A stretch of 64,000 bases of DNA from CAIYYX01 sp035530135 (GTDB lineage: Bacteria > Pseudomonadota > Gammaproteobacteria > Burkholderiales > Rhodocyclaceae): NCBI GenBank assembly GCA_035530135.1, contig DATKVJ010000077.1, forward strand, positions 1 to 64,000, in the 5' to 3' direction. Positions 27,068-34,152 of the stretch are shown here, piece by piece. The notes beneath the pieces were generated by a model. It searched no databases and had not been told where the DNA came from. It saw only the letters and a program-made list of their open reading frames with translations. Each line of letters begins with the position of its first letter. Position 1 is the stretch's first letter. A program made the position numbers and the translations under genes.

Positions 27068-28441
27068 ATGTCAACGCCGCCGTCCAGGGATGCCAAGGCC
27101 GTCGCCGCCGGCTGGCGCACCCGGCTGGCGCAGGCCGCTGCAGGAGTACCTGCGGACCTGCCGGTGCCCGAGGGCGAAGCGGTATTGATCGAGGCCCTGG
27201 CGCAATTCGCTGCCGCGTCTGCCCTCGCGGGCCAGACCCTGCTCGTCGTCGTTCCCGATGACGAGCTGCTGCCGCCGCTTTCCAACGCCCTCGATCTGGC
27301 CCTGCGCCCGCTCTGCCTGGTGCTGCCGCAACCGGGCTTCGCGGCCCGCATCGCCCTGCGCGCGACGCTGTCGCTGCTCAACAGCCGACTGGCGCGCGGT
27401 GGCGAGAACAGTTTCGCCCCCGCCTGGCGAGCCCAGCGGGCCCGCCTGGAAGCGCGTGCGGCGGCTTGGGCGGCGGCCCTAGACTGGTGCGCCGGCAACG
27501 ACGCCTCGCCGCCGCCGGTCGGCGAACTGTTCCCGCTGTGCGTCCTGCCCCTCGCCCAGGCAGAGTCCTTGAGCGGCGGCGAGCGGGATGTGCTGCTCAT
27601 CGTCAATCCTGAGCGCATGGCGGCTGCGGTACCGCTTCTCCTCAATCGGGGCAGAACGATCCTGTTGCTGCGCGCGAGAGCCGATGCCGCCGCCGGCCAG
27701 GCCCTGGTCTTGCAAGACGAGGACGCACGGCTGTTCGCGGAGCGGGAGCTGCTCGGCCAGCAGCTCTCGGAATTGGAGCTGGAGTTCGCCACCGCGCAGG
27801 CGGAACTGGCGGAATTCACCCAGCTCTACTACGAGCGAGTCGGCGAGCGCCTGGTCGAACTCGACCGGCTCCAGGCGCGCATCGCCTGGTTGCTGGCCGA
27901 CAGAGCGCCCGACGACGCGCCGGCGCAACACCGTGCGCGGGAGAGCCGGGCTCAGGCAGAACGCTCCGGACAGGAACATCACCGGTTTACCGGAAGAGGC
28001 GGAACCGAGAAACCCTTCGCCCCCTCAGGCGACGTGAAGCGCTTGTTCCGCCATCTGGCGCAGAAGATCCATCCCGACCGCGCCGAGGATGAAGCGGATC
28101 GCGCCTGGCGCACCGAGCTGATGAGCGAGGCCAACCGCGCCTACAAGAACGGTGACGAGATGGTGCTGCGCGGGATTCTGGCGCAATGGCAGGAGGGCGC
28201 TGCGGCCCCAGCGGCGCGCGGGACGAGCGGATTCGCCCGCCAGGTGGCGCAAATGCAGCGGCGTCTGAGCGAAATCGAGGCGGAGTTGAAGCGCCTGCTC
28301 GCCTCCCGGCTCTATGAATTCTTCGTCGCTGCCAAGCTGGCCCAGGCGCGCGGCCGCGACCTGCTGCAGGAACTGGCCGACAAGCTCGACCGCGAGATCG
28401 GTGCAGCGCGCTTGCGGCAGGATGAGCTCGAAGCGCTGTGA
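27068..28441 (+). CDS. J-domain coiled-coil protein of unusual architecture
   Basis: A 457-residue soluble protein. Residues 1-230 form an alpha/beta-looking region with no domain I recognise. Residues about 230-285 are Glu/Leu-rich and probably coiled coil (ERELLGQQLSELELEFATAQ). A J domain near 325-375 is recognised from DVKRLFRHLAQKIHPDRAED with its HPD tripeptide, which should stimulate DnaK ATPase. The last 60 residues are again coiled coil. There is no G/F region or zinc centre as in DnaJ, so it is probably a specialised cochaperone. A TACAAT -10-like box ends seven bases before the ATG and no ribosome-binding site is visible. It converges on the Sel1 gene. Confidence 0.75.
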   Translation: MSTPPSRDAKAVAAGWRTRLAQAAAGVPADLPVPEGEAVLIEALAQFAAASALAGQTLLVVVPDDELLPPLSNALDLALRPLCLVLPQPGFAARIALRATLSLLNSRLARGGENSFAPAWRAQRARLEARAAAWAAALDWCAGNDASPPPVGELFPLCVLPLAQAESLSGGERDVLLIVNPERMAAAVPLLLNRGRTILLLRARADAAAGQALVLQDEDARLFAERELLGQQLSELELEFATAQAELAEFTQLYYERVGERLVELDRLQARIAWLLADRAPDDAPAQHRARESRAQAERSGQEHHRFTGRGGTEKPFAPSGDVKRLFRHLAQKIHPDRAEDEADRAWRTELMSEANRAYKNGDEMVLRGILAQWQEGAAAPAARGTSGFARQVAQMQRRLSEIEAELKRLLASRLYEFFVAAKLAQARGRDLLQELADKLDREIGAARLRQDELEAL

Positions 28442-28451
28442 GGCGGCCGTC

Positions 28452-30443
28452 TCAGTTGAGCTTGATGCCGCATTCGATCCGTTCGAGAAAAGCCTGCGCT
28501 TCCTCATTGCCGAGGCGGGCCGCGCTGCGCAGCCATTTCATCGCCAGGCGCAGGCTCTGCGCCACGCCTTGGCCACGGTAGTAGGCGCAGCCCAGTTCGT
28601 ATTGCGCATTGACATCGCCGAGCAAGGCCGCGCGGCGCATCCAGCGCGCCGCCTCGCGCAGGTCGCGGGCCGCGCCCTGGCCGTGCAGCAGACAGAAGCC
28701 GACGCTGTAGATGGCGTAGGCGTCCTCGTGCTGCTCCACCGCCTGCCGGTACCAGCGCAGCGCCTCGCGATAATTTCGCGGCACGCCCTGGCCGAAGTAG
28801 CTCATGTCGGCGAGCGCGATCTTGGCGTCGAATAGGCGGGCCGCCTTGCGGTACCAGAGCACCGCGAGGGCCGCATCGGGCGCCGTGCCGATACCGTAGC
28901 GATGGCATTCTCCGAGCATGAATGCGGCGCGGGCGTGCCCAAGTTCGCCTGCCTTGCGGTAATAAGCAAGCGCCCGCTCGGCATCGGCGGCGACGCCATC
29001 ACCGTGAAAATAACGCTCGGCGCGGACGAAATAGAAGCGCTCGAGCTCGCCTAGCGCCGGCTGCCAACCGCGGTCAGCGGCCGCGCGCAGCAACGCTTCG
29101 CCGCGCCGCAAGTGGGCCGGCACGCCGATACCGTGCAGATAGCAGCGGCCCAGTTCGGCCTGGGCGTGCCGATCGCCGGCCGCCGCTGCCGCCCGGTAGT
29201 GGTCCAGGGCCAGCGCCAGATTCTTGGCGACGCCTTCGCCCTGCTCGTAGCACTCTCCCAGCCAGACCCGTGCCGCCGGGTCGTCGCTCTGGGCGGCGCG
29301 GCGGTACCACGCCACCGCCAGCTGCTTGTTCTCGGCAACCCCGTCGCCGCAGCGGTAGCAATGGCCGAGCTTGAGCTGGGCCCGGACATGGCCTTGGCGG
29401 GCGGCGGCACGGTAACAGCGGATCGCCTCTTCGACGTCCTGCGGCACGCCGCCGCGGCCGGAGGCATGGCATTCGCCCAGCTCGAACGCCGCCTCTCGGT
29501 TGCCGCATGCCGAGGCGCGGCGATACCAACCGAGACCGGCCTGGGGGTCGCGCGTCACGCCGTAGCCGAAGCTATAGCATTGACCGAGCAGGAACATCGC
29601 GCCAGCGATGCGCTTTCGGGCCGCGGCACGGAACCACGCCACCGCCTCGGCACAATCCTGCGCTACCCCCTCGCCGGCATACAGGCACATGCCGAAGCAG
29701 TACATCGCGGCGCCATTGCCGCCCTCGGCCGCTTGTCGCCACAGACCAGCTGCGGCCCCCCGGTCTTCGGCGACGCCGCGGCCGAAGAAGCAGCAACGCG
29801 CGAGCAACTCACGCGCCCTCTGGTGGCCCTGGTCCGCGGCCAAGCGGAGCCAGCGCGCCGCCTCGGCGAAATCGCGGGCGACGCCCTGGCCGAAGTAGAG
29901 GAGACGGCCCAGCCAGTACTGGGCCAGGCGCGCGCCCATGCCGCCCCGGCTCGCAGCGGCGCGAAACAGGCCGGCCGCCCTGGAGGCATCCGCGCTCACG
30001 CCGTGGCCGCGCAACAGGCAAAGACCCAGCCAGGTGATGCCGCGCAGGTCGTCTCGGGTGGCTGCGCACTCGAACAATCGCGCCGCCTCAGCGTGATCCC
30101 GCTGCAAGCCGAAGCCGTTGTAGAGCAACCAACCGAGCACCGCTTCGCCGGCGGCGCAGGTGCGCTCTGCGCTCTGGGCGGCCCAGCGCAAGGCCAGGGC
30201 GTAGGATTTTGCCGTGCCTTCGCCGACGGCATAGCGCCAGGCCAGCTCAGCCTGGGCTTCGACGTTGCCGGCTTCGGCCATGCGCAGCAACTCGGCGAGC
30301 GGCACGCTACGCCAGAACTCGTCTGCCGGTCCGAGCAGCTCGAGTCCTTGCCTAGCGCCACGCTCGATCAGACTGCTTTCGATCACCTCGCGGAAAATTC
30401 CGATCAGTGCGGGCGAGTGCAGCGGAATCAAATGGTCGGACAT
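28452..30443 (-). CDS. Sel1-repeat (TPR-like) protein with about 16 repeats
   Basis: A 663-residue protein made almost entirely of Sel1-like repeats of about 36 residues. Repeats follow the pattern LGxCYxxGxGVxxDxxxAxxWYRxAA, from about residue 60 to the C-terminus; I count 16. No signal peptide is visible, so it is probably cytoplasmic. Such solenoids are protein-interaction scaffolds. The ATG at 30443 (MSDHLIPLHSPAL) is preferred over an upstream TTG. It ends 10 bases from the J-domain gene on the opposite strand. The partner is unknown. Confidence 0.85.
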   Translation of the reverse strand: MSDHLIPLHSPALIGIFREVIESSLIERGARQGLELLGPADEFWRSVPLAELLRMAEAGNVEAQAELAWRYAVGEGTAKSYALALRWAAQSAERTCAAGEAVLGWLLYNGFGLQRDHAEAARLFECAATRDDLRGITWLGLCLLRGHGVSADASRAAGLFRAAASRGGMGARLAQYWLGRLLYFGQGVARDFAEAARWLRLAADQGHQRARELLARCCFFGRGVAEDRGAAAGLWRQAAEGGNGAAMYCFGMCLYAGEGVAQDCAEAVAWFRAAARKRIAGAMFLLGQCYSFGYGVTRDPQAGLGWYRRASACGNREAAFELGECHASGRGGVPQDVEEAIRCYRAAARQGHVRAQLKLGHCYRCGDGVAENKQLAVAWYRRAAQSDDPAARVWLGECYEQGEGVAKNLALALDHYRAAAAAGDRHAQAELGRCYLHGIGVPAHLRRGEALLRAAADRGWQPALGELERFYFVRAERYFHGDGVAADAERALAYYRKAGELGHARAAFMLGECHRYGIGTAPDAALAVLWYRKAARLFDAKIALADMSYFGQGVPRNYREALRWYRQAVEQHEDAYAIYSVGFCLLHGQGAARDLREAARWMRRAALLGDVNAQYELGCAYYRGQGVAQSLRLAMKWLRSAARLGNEEAQAFLERIECGIKLN

Positions 30444-30577
30444 CGTGCAAAACGATTCATCGTGGTTGCGTTGTGGCCACTCTTGGGCTTGAGGCAACAG
30501 GTTACCGGAAATTGCCGCGAACGATCACCGACCCCGCCCCGGACTATTTCATCCGTCATATCCCGGAGCGGCCAGCC

Positions 30578-30612
30578 TTATCCACAATATCTGTGGATAA
30601 ACTTGTGGATTG
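30578..30612. promoter_or_regulatory. Cluster of DnaA boxes
   Basis: TTATCCACA (30578-30586) and its inverse TGTGGATAA (30592-30600) are both perfect DnaA boxes, and TGTGGATTG (30604-30612) is a third with two mismatches. They lie within 35 bases in the 391-base gap between the Sel1 gene and xseA, about 70 bases from the AT-rich run 30680-30717. The sites are seen directly. Whether they regulate transcription, titrate DnaA or belong to an origin is open; there is no dnaA or dnaN in this window. Nothing else coding is supported in 30444-30834. Confidence 0.6.
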
Positions 30613-30679
30613 GATGGGGACGGATAGCTTAAATCGGCCTCCCGTAAGCCTTTTCCCTAGGCCGCTACAAAATGTAGCT

Positions 30680-30708
30680 TTGATTAAACTTATTATTTTT
30701 CATATACT
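30680..30708 (+). promoter_or_regulatory. Probable xseA promoter
   Basis: TTGATT (30680-30685) and TATACT (30703-30708) are spaced by exactly 17 bases in an AT-rich stretch that stands out from the surrounding GC-rich DNA. Transcription would start about 115 bases before xseA, leaving a substantial untranslated leader. Confidence 0.6.
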
Positions 30709-30834
30709 TAATAAACACCACCGGGCCCCGTAAGGGATTTCGACGGATAGACACAAAGAACCGGCGACCGGAAAGATTCCGTTACAATCCGGACCCATGT
30801 TTCTTCAATTGTCAACCGCTTATCGAATCAGCGT

Positions 30835-32160
30835 ATGCCTGCTGAAGTCCTGACCGTTTCGGGCTTGAATCGCCGCGTCCGCGAAATCCTGCAGCGGAAC
30901 TTTCCGCTGTTGTGGGTCGGCGGCGAAGTCTCGAACCTGACCCGCGCCAGTTCGGGGCATGTCTATTTTTCGCTCAAGGACGAGACTGCCCAGGTGCGCT
31001 GCGTGATGTTCAAGAATCGCGCGCAGTCGCTGCCCTGGCGCTTGGAGAATGGCCAGCAGGTCGAAGCCCAGGCGCTGGTGACGCTGTTCGAGACGCGCGG
31101 CGACTTTCAGCTCAACATCGAGGGGCTCCGCCGCGCCGGCCTGGGCGCGCGCTACGAAGCCTATGCCCGCCTGCGCGAGCGGCTCGAGCGCGAGGGACTG
31201 TTTGCGGCGAAGAGGAAGCGGGTGTTGCCGCGCTTCCCTCGCCGCATCGGCATCGTCACTTCGCCCCAGGCGGCGGCACTGCACGATGTCCTCACCGCCC
31301 TGAGGCGACGCGCGCCGCATCTGCCGGCGATCCTCTATCCGGCGCCAGTGCAGGGCGAAGGCGCCGCCGAAAAAATCGCCGCTGCGATTCTTCATGCCGG
31401 CCGGCAGGTCGGGACCGACGCGATCGACGTTCTGATCGTCGTGCGCGGCGGCGGCAGCATCGAGGATCTCTGGGCCTTCAACGAGGAGGCGGTGGCGCGC
31501 GCCATCGCCGAATGCCCGATCGCCGTTGTGAGCGGCGTCGGCCACGAAACCGATATCACCATCGCCGACTTCGCGGCCGACCGGCGCGCGGCGACCCCGA
31601 CCGCCGCCGCCGAACTGGTCAGCGCCGGCTGGTTCGCCGCGAGGCACGAAATCGCCGCGCTCGCCGACGGCTTGCGGCGCGGGCTGCGGACCCTGATCGA
31701 GGCGCGGACGCAGCGCGTCGATCTGCTCGCGCATAGCCTCGTACACCCGGGCACAAGACTCGCACGCGACCGACAAGCACTGGCCCACTTGGCGACACGG
31801 CTCTCCGCCGCGCTGGCGACGCGGCAGCGCCACCACGCCGTCGCCCTCGATCACCTGCACCTGCGCCTCGCCCGGGTCCGGCCGCAGACCCAACCCCTGC
31901 GCGGACGTCTGGCGCTGGCCGAGCAAGGCCTGTCGGCGGCGTGGCGCAACCAACTCTCGAAGCAACTCGGCTATCTCGGCGCGCTCGCCGCGGCGCTGGC
32001 CCAACTCAGTCCGCAGGCCACGCTCGCTCGTGGCTACAGCATCGTCCGCGACCGGCACGGCGCAGTGCTGCGCGATAGCAGCCAGGTCGCCGCCGGCGAT
32101 GCCGTGGAACTCAGCTTCGCGGTCGGCTGGGCGCGCGCGCACATCAGCGAAACCGGTTGA
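30835..32160 (+). CDS. xseA: Exodeoxyribonuclease VII large subunit
   Basis: A 441-residue nuclease subunit that degrades single-stranded DNA. It has an N-terminal OB-fold (LTVSGLNRRVREIL, LWVGGEVSNLTRASSGHVYF) and the catalytic region RRIGIVTSPQAAALHDVL and VRGGGSIEDLWAFNEE, followed by a coiled-coil tail. The small subunit xseB is not in this window. No clear ribosome-binding site precedes the ATG. sodB follows in the same direction after 94 bases with its own promoter. Confidence 0.97.
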   Translation: MPAEVLTVSGLNRRVREILQRNFPLLWVGGEVSNLTRASSGHVYFSLKDETAQVRCVMFKNRAQSLPWRLENGQQVEAQALVTLFETRGDFQLNIEGLRRAGLGARYEAYARLRERLEREGLFAAKRKRVLPRFPRRIGIVTSPQAAALHDVLTALRRRAPHLPAILYPAPVQGEGAAEKIAAAILHAGRQVGTDAIDVLIVVRGGGSIEDLWAFNEEAVARAIAECPIAVVSGVGHETDITIADFAADRRAATPTAAAELVSAGWFAARHEIAALADGLRRGLRTLIEARTQRVDLLAHSLVHPGTRLARDRQALAHLATRLSAALATRQRHHAVALDHLHLRLARVRPQTQPLRGRLALAEQGLSAAWRNQLSKQLGYLGALAAALAQLSPQATLARGYSIVRDRHGAVLRDSSQVAAGDAVELSFAVGWARAHISETG

Positions 32161-32184
32161 GGGGCGGCGGCACCATGAGAGCGA

Positions 32185-32213
32185 TTGCCATCGACCGCTT
32201 CTCCGACTAAACT
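32185..32213 (+). promoter_or_regulatory. Probable sodB promoter
   Basis: TTGCCA (32185-32190) and TAAACT (32208-32213) are spaced by 17 bases, about 35 bases upstream of the sodB ribosome-binding site. No Fur-box is evident by eye. Confidence 0.5.
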
Positions 32214-32254
32214 TGTCAAGTTTTCGTATCCACCGCACAAACAGGAGATATCAT

Positions 32255-32833
32255 ATGGAACACACCCTACCCCCGCTACCGTACGCGTTAGACGCACTGG
32301 CACCGCATATCTCCAAGGAGACGCTGGAGTTCCATTACGGCAAGCATCACCAGACCTACGTCACCAATCTCAATAACCTGATCAAAGGCACCGAATTCGC
32401 GAACGCGACGCTCGAGGAGATCGTCAAGAAATCCACCGGCGGCACTTTCAACAACGCCGCCCAAGTGTGGAATCACAGCTTCTACTGGAACGGCCTCAAG
32501 CCCAATGGCGGCGGCGCCCCGGCCGGCACCCTGGCCGATGCCATCAACAAGAAGTGGGGCTCGTTCGACGAGTTCAAGAAAGCCTTCCAGGCCGCCGCTG
32601 TCGGCAATTTCGGCTCCGGTTGGACCTGGCTGGTCAAGAAGGCCGACGGCTCGGTGGACATCGTCAACACCAGCAATGCGGCAACGCCCTTGACCGGCAA
32701 CGACAAGCCGCTGCTAACCTGCGACGTATGGGAGCACGCCTACTACATCGACTATCGCAACGCGCGCGCCAAGTACGTCGAGGTCTTCTGGAATCTGGTC
32801 AACTGGGATTTCGCTGCGAAGAACTTCGCTTAA
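32255..32833 (+). CDS. sodB: Superoxide dismutase, iron type
   Basis: A 192-residue Fe/Mn-family superoxide dismutase. Metal ligands His27, His74, Asp157 and His161 fall exactly at canonical FeSOD positions (HYGKHHQTYV, NHSFYW, DVWEHAYY). Iron preference is inferred from family resemblance to SodB and not shown directly. The ATG at 32255 follows CAGGAGA; the longer open frame overlapping xseA is rejected. Confidence 0.97.
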   Translation: MEHTLPPLPYALDALAPHISKETLEFHYGKHHQTYVTNLNNLIKGTEFANATLEEIVKKSTGGTFNNAAQVWNHSFYWNGLKPNGGGAPAGTLADAINKKWGSFDEFKKAFQAAAVGNFGSGWTWLVKKADGSVDIVNTSNAATPLTGNDKPLLTCDVWEHAYYIDYRNARAKYVEVFWNLVNWDFAAKNFA

Positions 32834-32923
32834 GCCGCACCACAGACAGGCCGTCGCTACTGCCAGCCGGGCAGGGCGGCGGTTTGTTACTCTGCGGAGC
32901 ATGAAGATCGCCCTGAGAGACGA

Positions 32924-33370
32924 CTAGCGCGCTGGCGGCGCCCGATCGACGCCGGCGATGGTCGTGCCGTCCCCTAGGCCCCGGCGCTTGAACCAAGCGG
33001 CGTTCATTTCCAGGGCAAATCTGGCAGGCCGGGCGGCACAGTGGGCGTTCTCGGTCTGCGGCAACATTTCCTCGATGTTGATGATACGCCCCCGCCCATC
33101 GAGAAAGGCCACGGACAACGGCATCAGGGTGTTGCGCATCCACATGCAGTGTCGCGCCTCCTGATCGAAGACGAACAGCATGCCGTTATTGACCGGCATG
33201 CTCCTGCGGTGCATCAGACCCTCGGCGCGCGACTCGTAGGTATTCGCCAGTTCCGCCCGGATGCGGTAAATGCCGGCAGTGAGCTCCAGCGACTGCTGCG
33301 CCTGGACTTGCCATGCCGTCAGCGCCAAAGCAGCGACGATCCAGCATGCTGGTTGGCTATGCCATCTCAT
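32924..33370 (-). CDS. DUF192 exported protein
   Basis: A 148-residue protein with an N-terminal signal peptide (cleavage probably after VQA near residue 24) and a DUF192 domain: SRAEGLMHRRSMPVNNGMLFVF, then MWMRNTLMPLSVAFLD. Function is unknown, although similar proteins are often small periplasmic or extracytoplasmic domains. It converges with sodB across 90 bases and is upstream-adjacent to the Lys-rich genes on the same strand, separated from them by a terminator. Confidence 0.88.
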   Translation of the reverse strand: MRWHSQPACWIVAALALTAWQVQAQQSLELTAGIYRIRAELANTYESRAEGLMHRRSMPVNNGMLFVFDQEARHCMWMRNTLMPLSVAFLDGRGRIINIEEMLPQTENAHCAARPARFALEMNAAWFKRRGLGDGTTIAGVDRAPPAR

Positions 33371-33391
33371 GGCGGCTCCTCCGGATCGAGC

Positions 33392-33419
33392 AAAAAAAAG
33401 GCAGGGAAAACCCTGCCTT
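33392..33419 (-). terminator. Intrinsic terminator after the first Lys-rich gene
   Basis: AAGGCAGGG and CCCTGCCTT arms (33398-33406 and 33411-33419) enclose an AAAA loop. Read leftward it is followed by a run of eight T residues (33392-33399 on the complementary strand). It ends the transcript of the 33439-33645 gene; a short T run on the other side may let it work in both directions. Confidence 0.85.
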
Positions 33420-33438
33420 TTCCTGATGAGGCGAAGAA

Positions 33439-33645
33439 TTACTTCTTCTCTTCCTTCTTCTCAGCCTTCTTCACGGCCTTCTTGGCGGCCTTCTTCTTCA
33501 CGACCTTCTTCACGGCCTTCTTCTCAACCTTCTTCTCGGCCTTCACTTCGGTCTTGGTTTCGGCCTTCTTTTCTTCGGCGGCGAAGCCGGAAAAGGAGAC
33601 GGTGGCGAACATCGCAGCAACAAGGATCGACAGCAGTTTGCTCAT
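33439..33645 (-). CDS. Small exported Lys/Glu-rich protein (68 residues)
   Basis: A signal peptide (about residues 1-22, ending FSGFAA) is followed by a 46-residue tail composed almost only of Lys, Glu, Ala and Val, with repeated KKAVKK/KKVVKK units. Function is unknown. The charge suggests binding of anionic envelope polymers, nucleic acid or LPS. It opens MSKLL like its neighbour at 33781-34014 (MSKLM), so the two are probable paralogues. It is closed by a strong terminator, which supports real expression. Confidence 0.7.
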   Translation of the reverse strand: MSKLLSILVAAMFATVSFSGFAAEEKKAETKTEVKAEKKVEKKAVKKVVKKKAAKKAVKKAEKKEEKK

Positions 33646-33742
33646 GATTGATTTCCTATAATATTAATTACTTAATGGCGACCGGCAATATGACGGCCGG
33701 AGCATTATACCGAAAGCCGGGTAGCGAAGCAGGCTTTCAAAC

Positions 33743-33770
33743 AACGATGGGCAGCTTGCTGCCCATCGTT
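33743..33770. repeat. Perfect 12-bp inverted repeat between the Lys-rich genes
   Basis: AACGATGGGCAG (33743-33754) is the exact complement of CTGCCCATCGTT (33759-33770), with a CTTG loop. Located 10 bases beyond the stop of the 33781-34014 gene, it is most likely its terminator or an mRNA 3'-end stabiliser, though the T run is weak. A TATAAT-like hexamer reading leftward (33706-33711) lies between it and the downstream paralogue. Confidence 0.6.
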
Positions 33771-33780
33771 CCCAGGCCAA

Positions 33781-34014
33781 TTACTTGGCGGCGGGGGCGG
33801 CAGCCTTCTTGGCCTTCTTGGCCTTATGGGCGACCTTCTTGGCTTTATGGGCGACCTTCTTAGCCTTCTTGGCCTTCGGGGCTTCAGCCTTGGCGGCAGC
33901 CGGAGCGGCAGCGGCAGGCATCGAGGCGGGCTCGGCGGCCTTAGGGGCATCAGCGGCAAAAGCGGTGGTGGCGGCAAAAGCAGCGGCGATCAACAGGGTC
34001 ATCAGTTTGCTCAT
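33781..34014 (-). CDS. Small exported Lys/Ala-rich protein with KKVAHKA repeats (77 residues)
   Basis: A signal peptide (MSKLMTLLIAAAFAATTAFA) is followed by an Ala/Pro linker and a basic tail of repeated KAKKVAHKAKK units, resembling histone H1 or AlgP-type tails. Function is unknown. AAAGGA gives a ribosome-binding site for the ATG at 34014; an upstream ATG at 34068 would add 18 basic residues and hide the signal peptide. It is a likely paralogue of the 33439-33645 gene. Confidence 0.7.
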   Translation of the reverse strand: MSKLMTLLIAAAFAATTAFAADAPKAAEPASMPAAAAPAAAKAEAPKAKKAKKVAHKAKKVAHKAKKAKKAAAPAAK

Positions 34015-34152
34015 TTTGTTTCCTTTGCGATGTTTAGCGATATTTGGCTTGGGTCTTGGTTTTGACACTGCAGGCCGAAACCGGGTGTCGCTAACAATAA
34101 CGCGCGAGTTTCGGGCAGGTTGACAGCCCCATTCACCTATCTTCCGACCAAT

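Noticed and set aside
26332..27819. Long minus-strand frame that would extend ExbD to 635 residues
   Set aside because: The extension is antisense to the J-domain gene and overlaps exbB in another frame; ExbD homology begins only at 26331.
30713..30790. tmRNA-like start (GGATTTCGACGG)
   Set aside because: No matching 3' acceptor and T-arm sequence follows within 400 bases and the region runs straight into xseA.
30797..30853. Short upstream frame overlapping the xseA start (18 codons)
   Set aside because: It has no ribosome-binding site; a TACAAT before it is suggestive, but the evidence is too thin to call a leader peptide.
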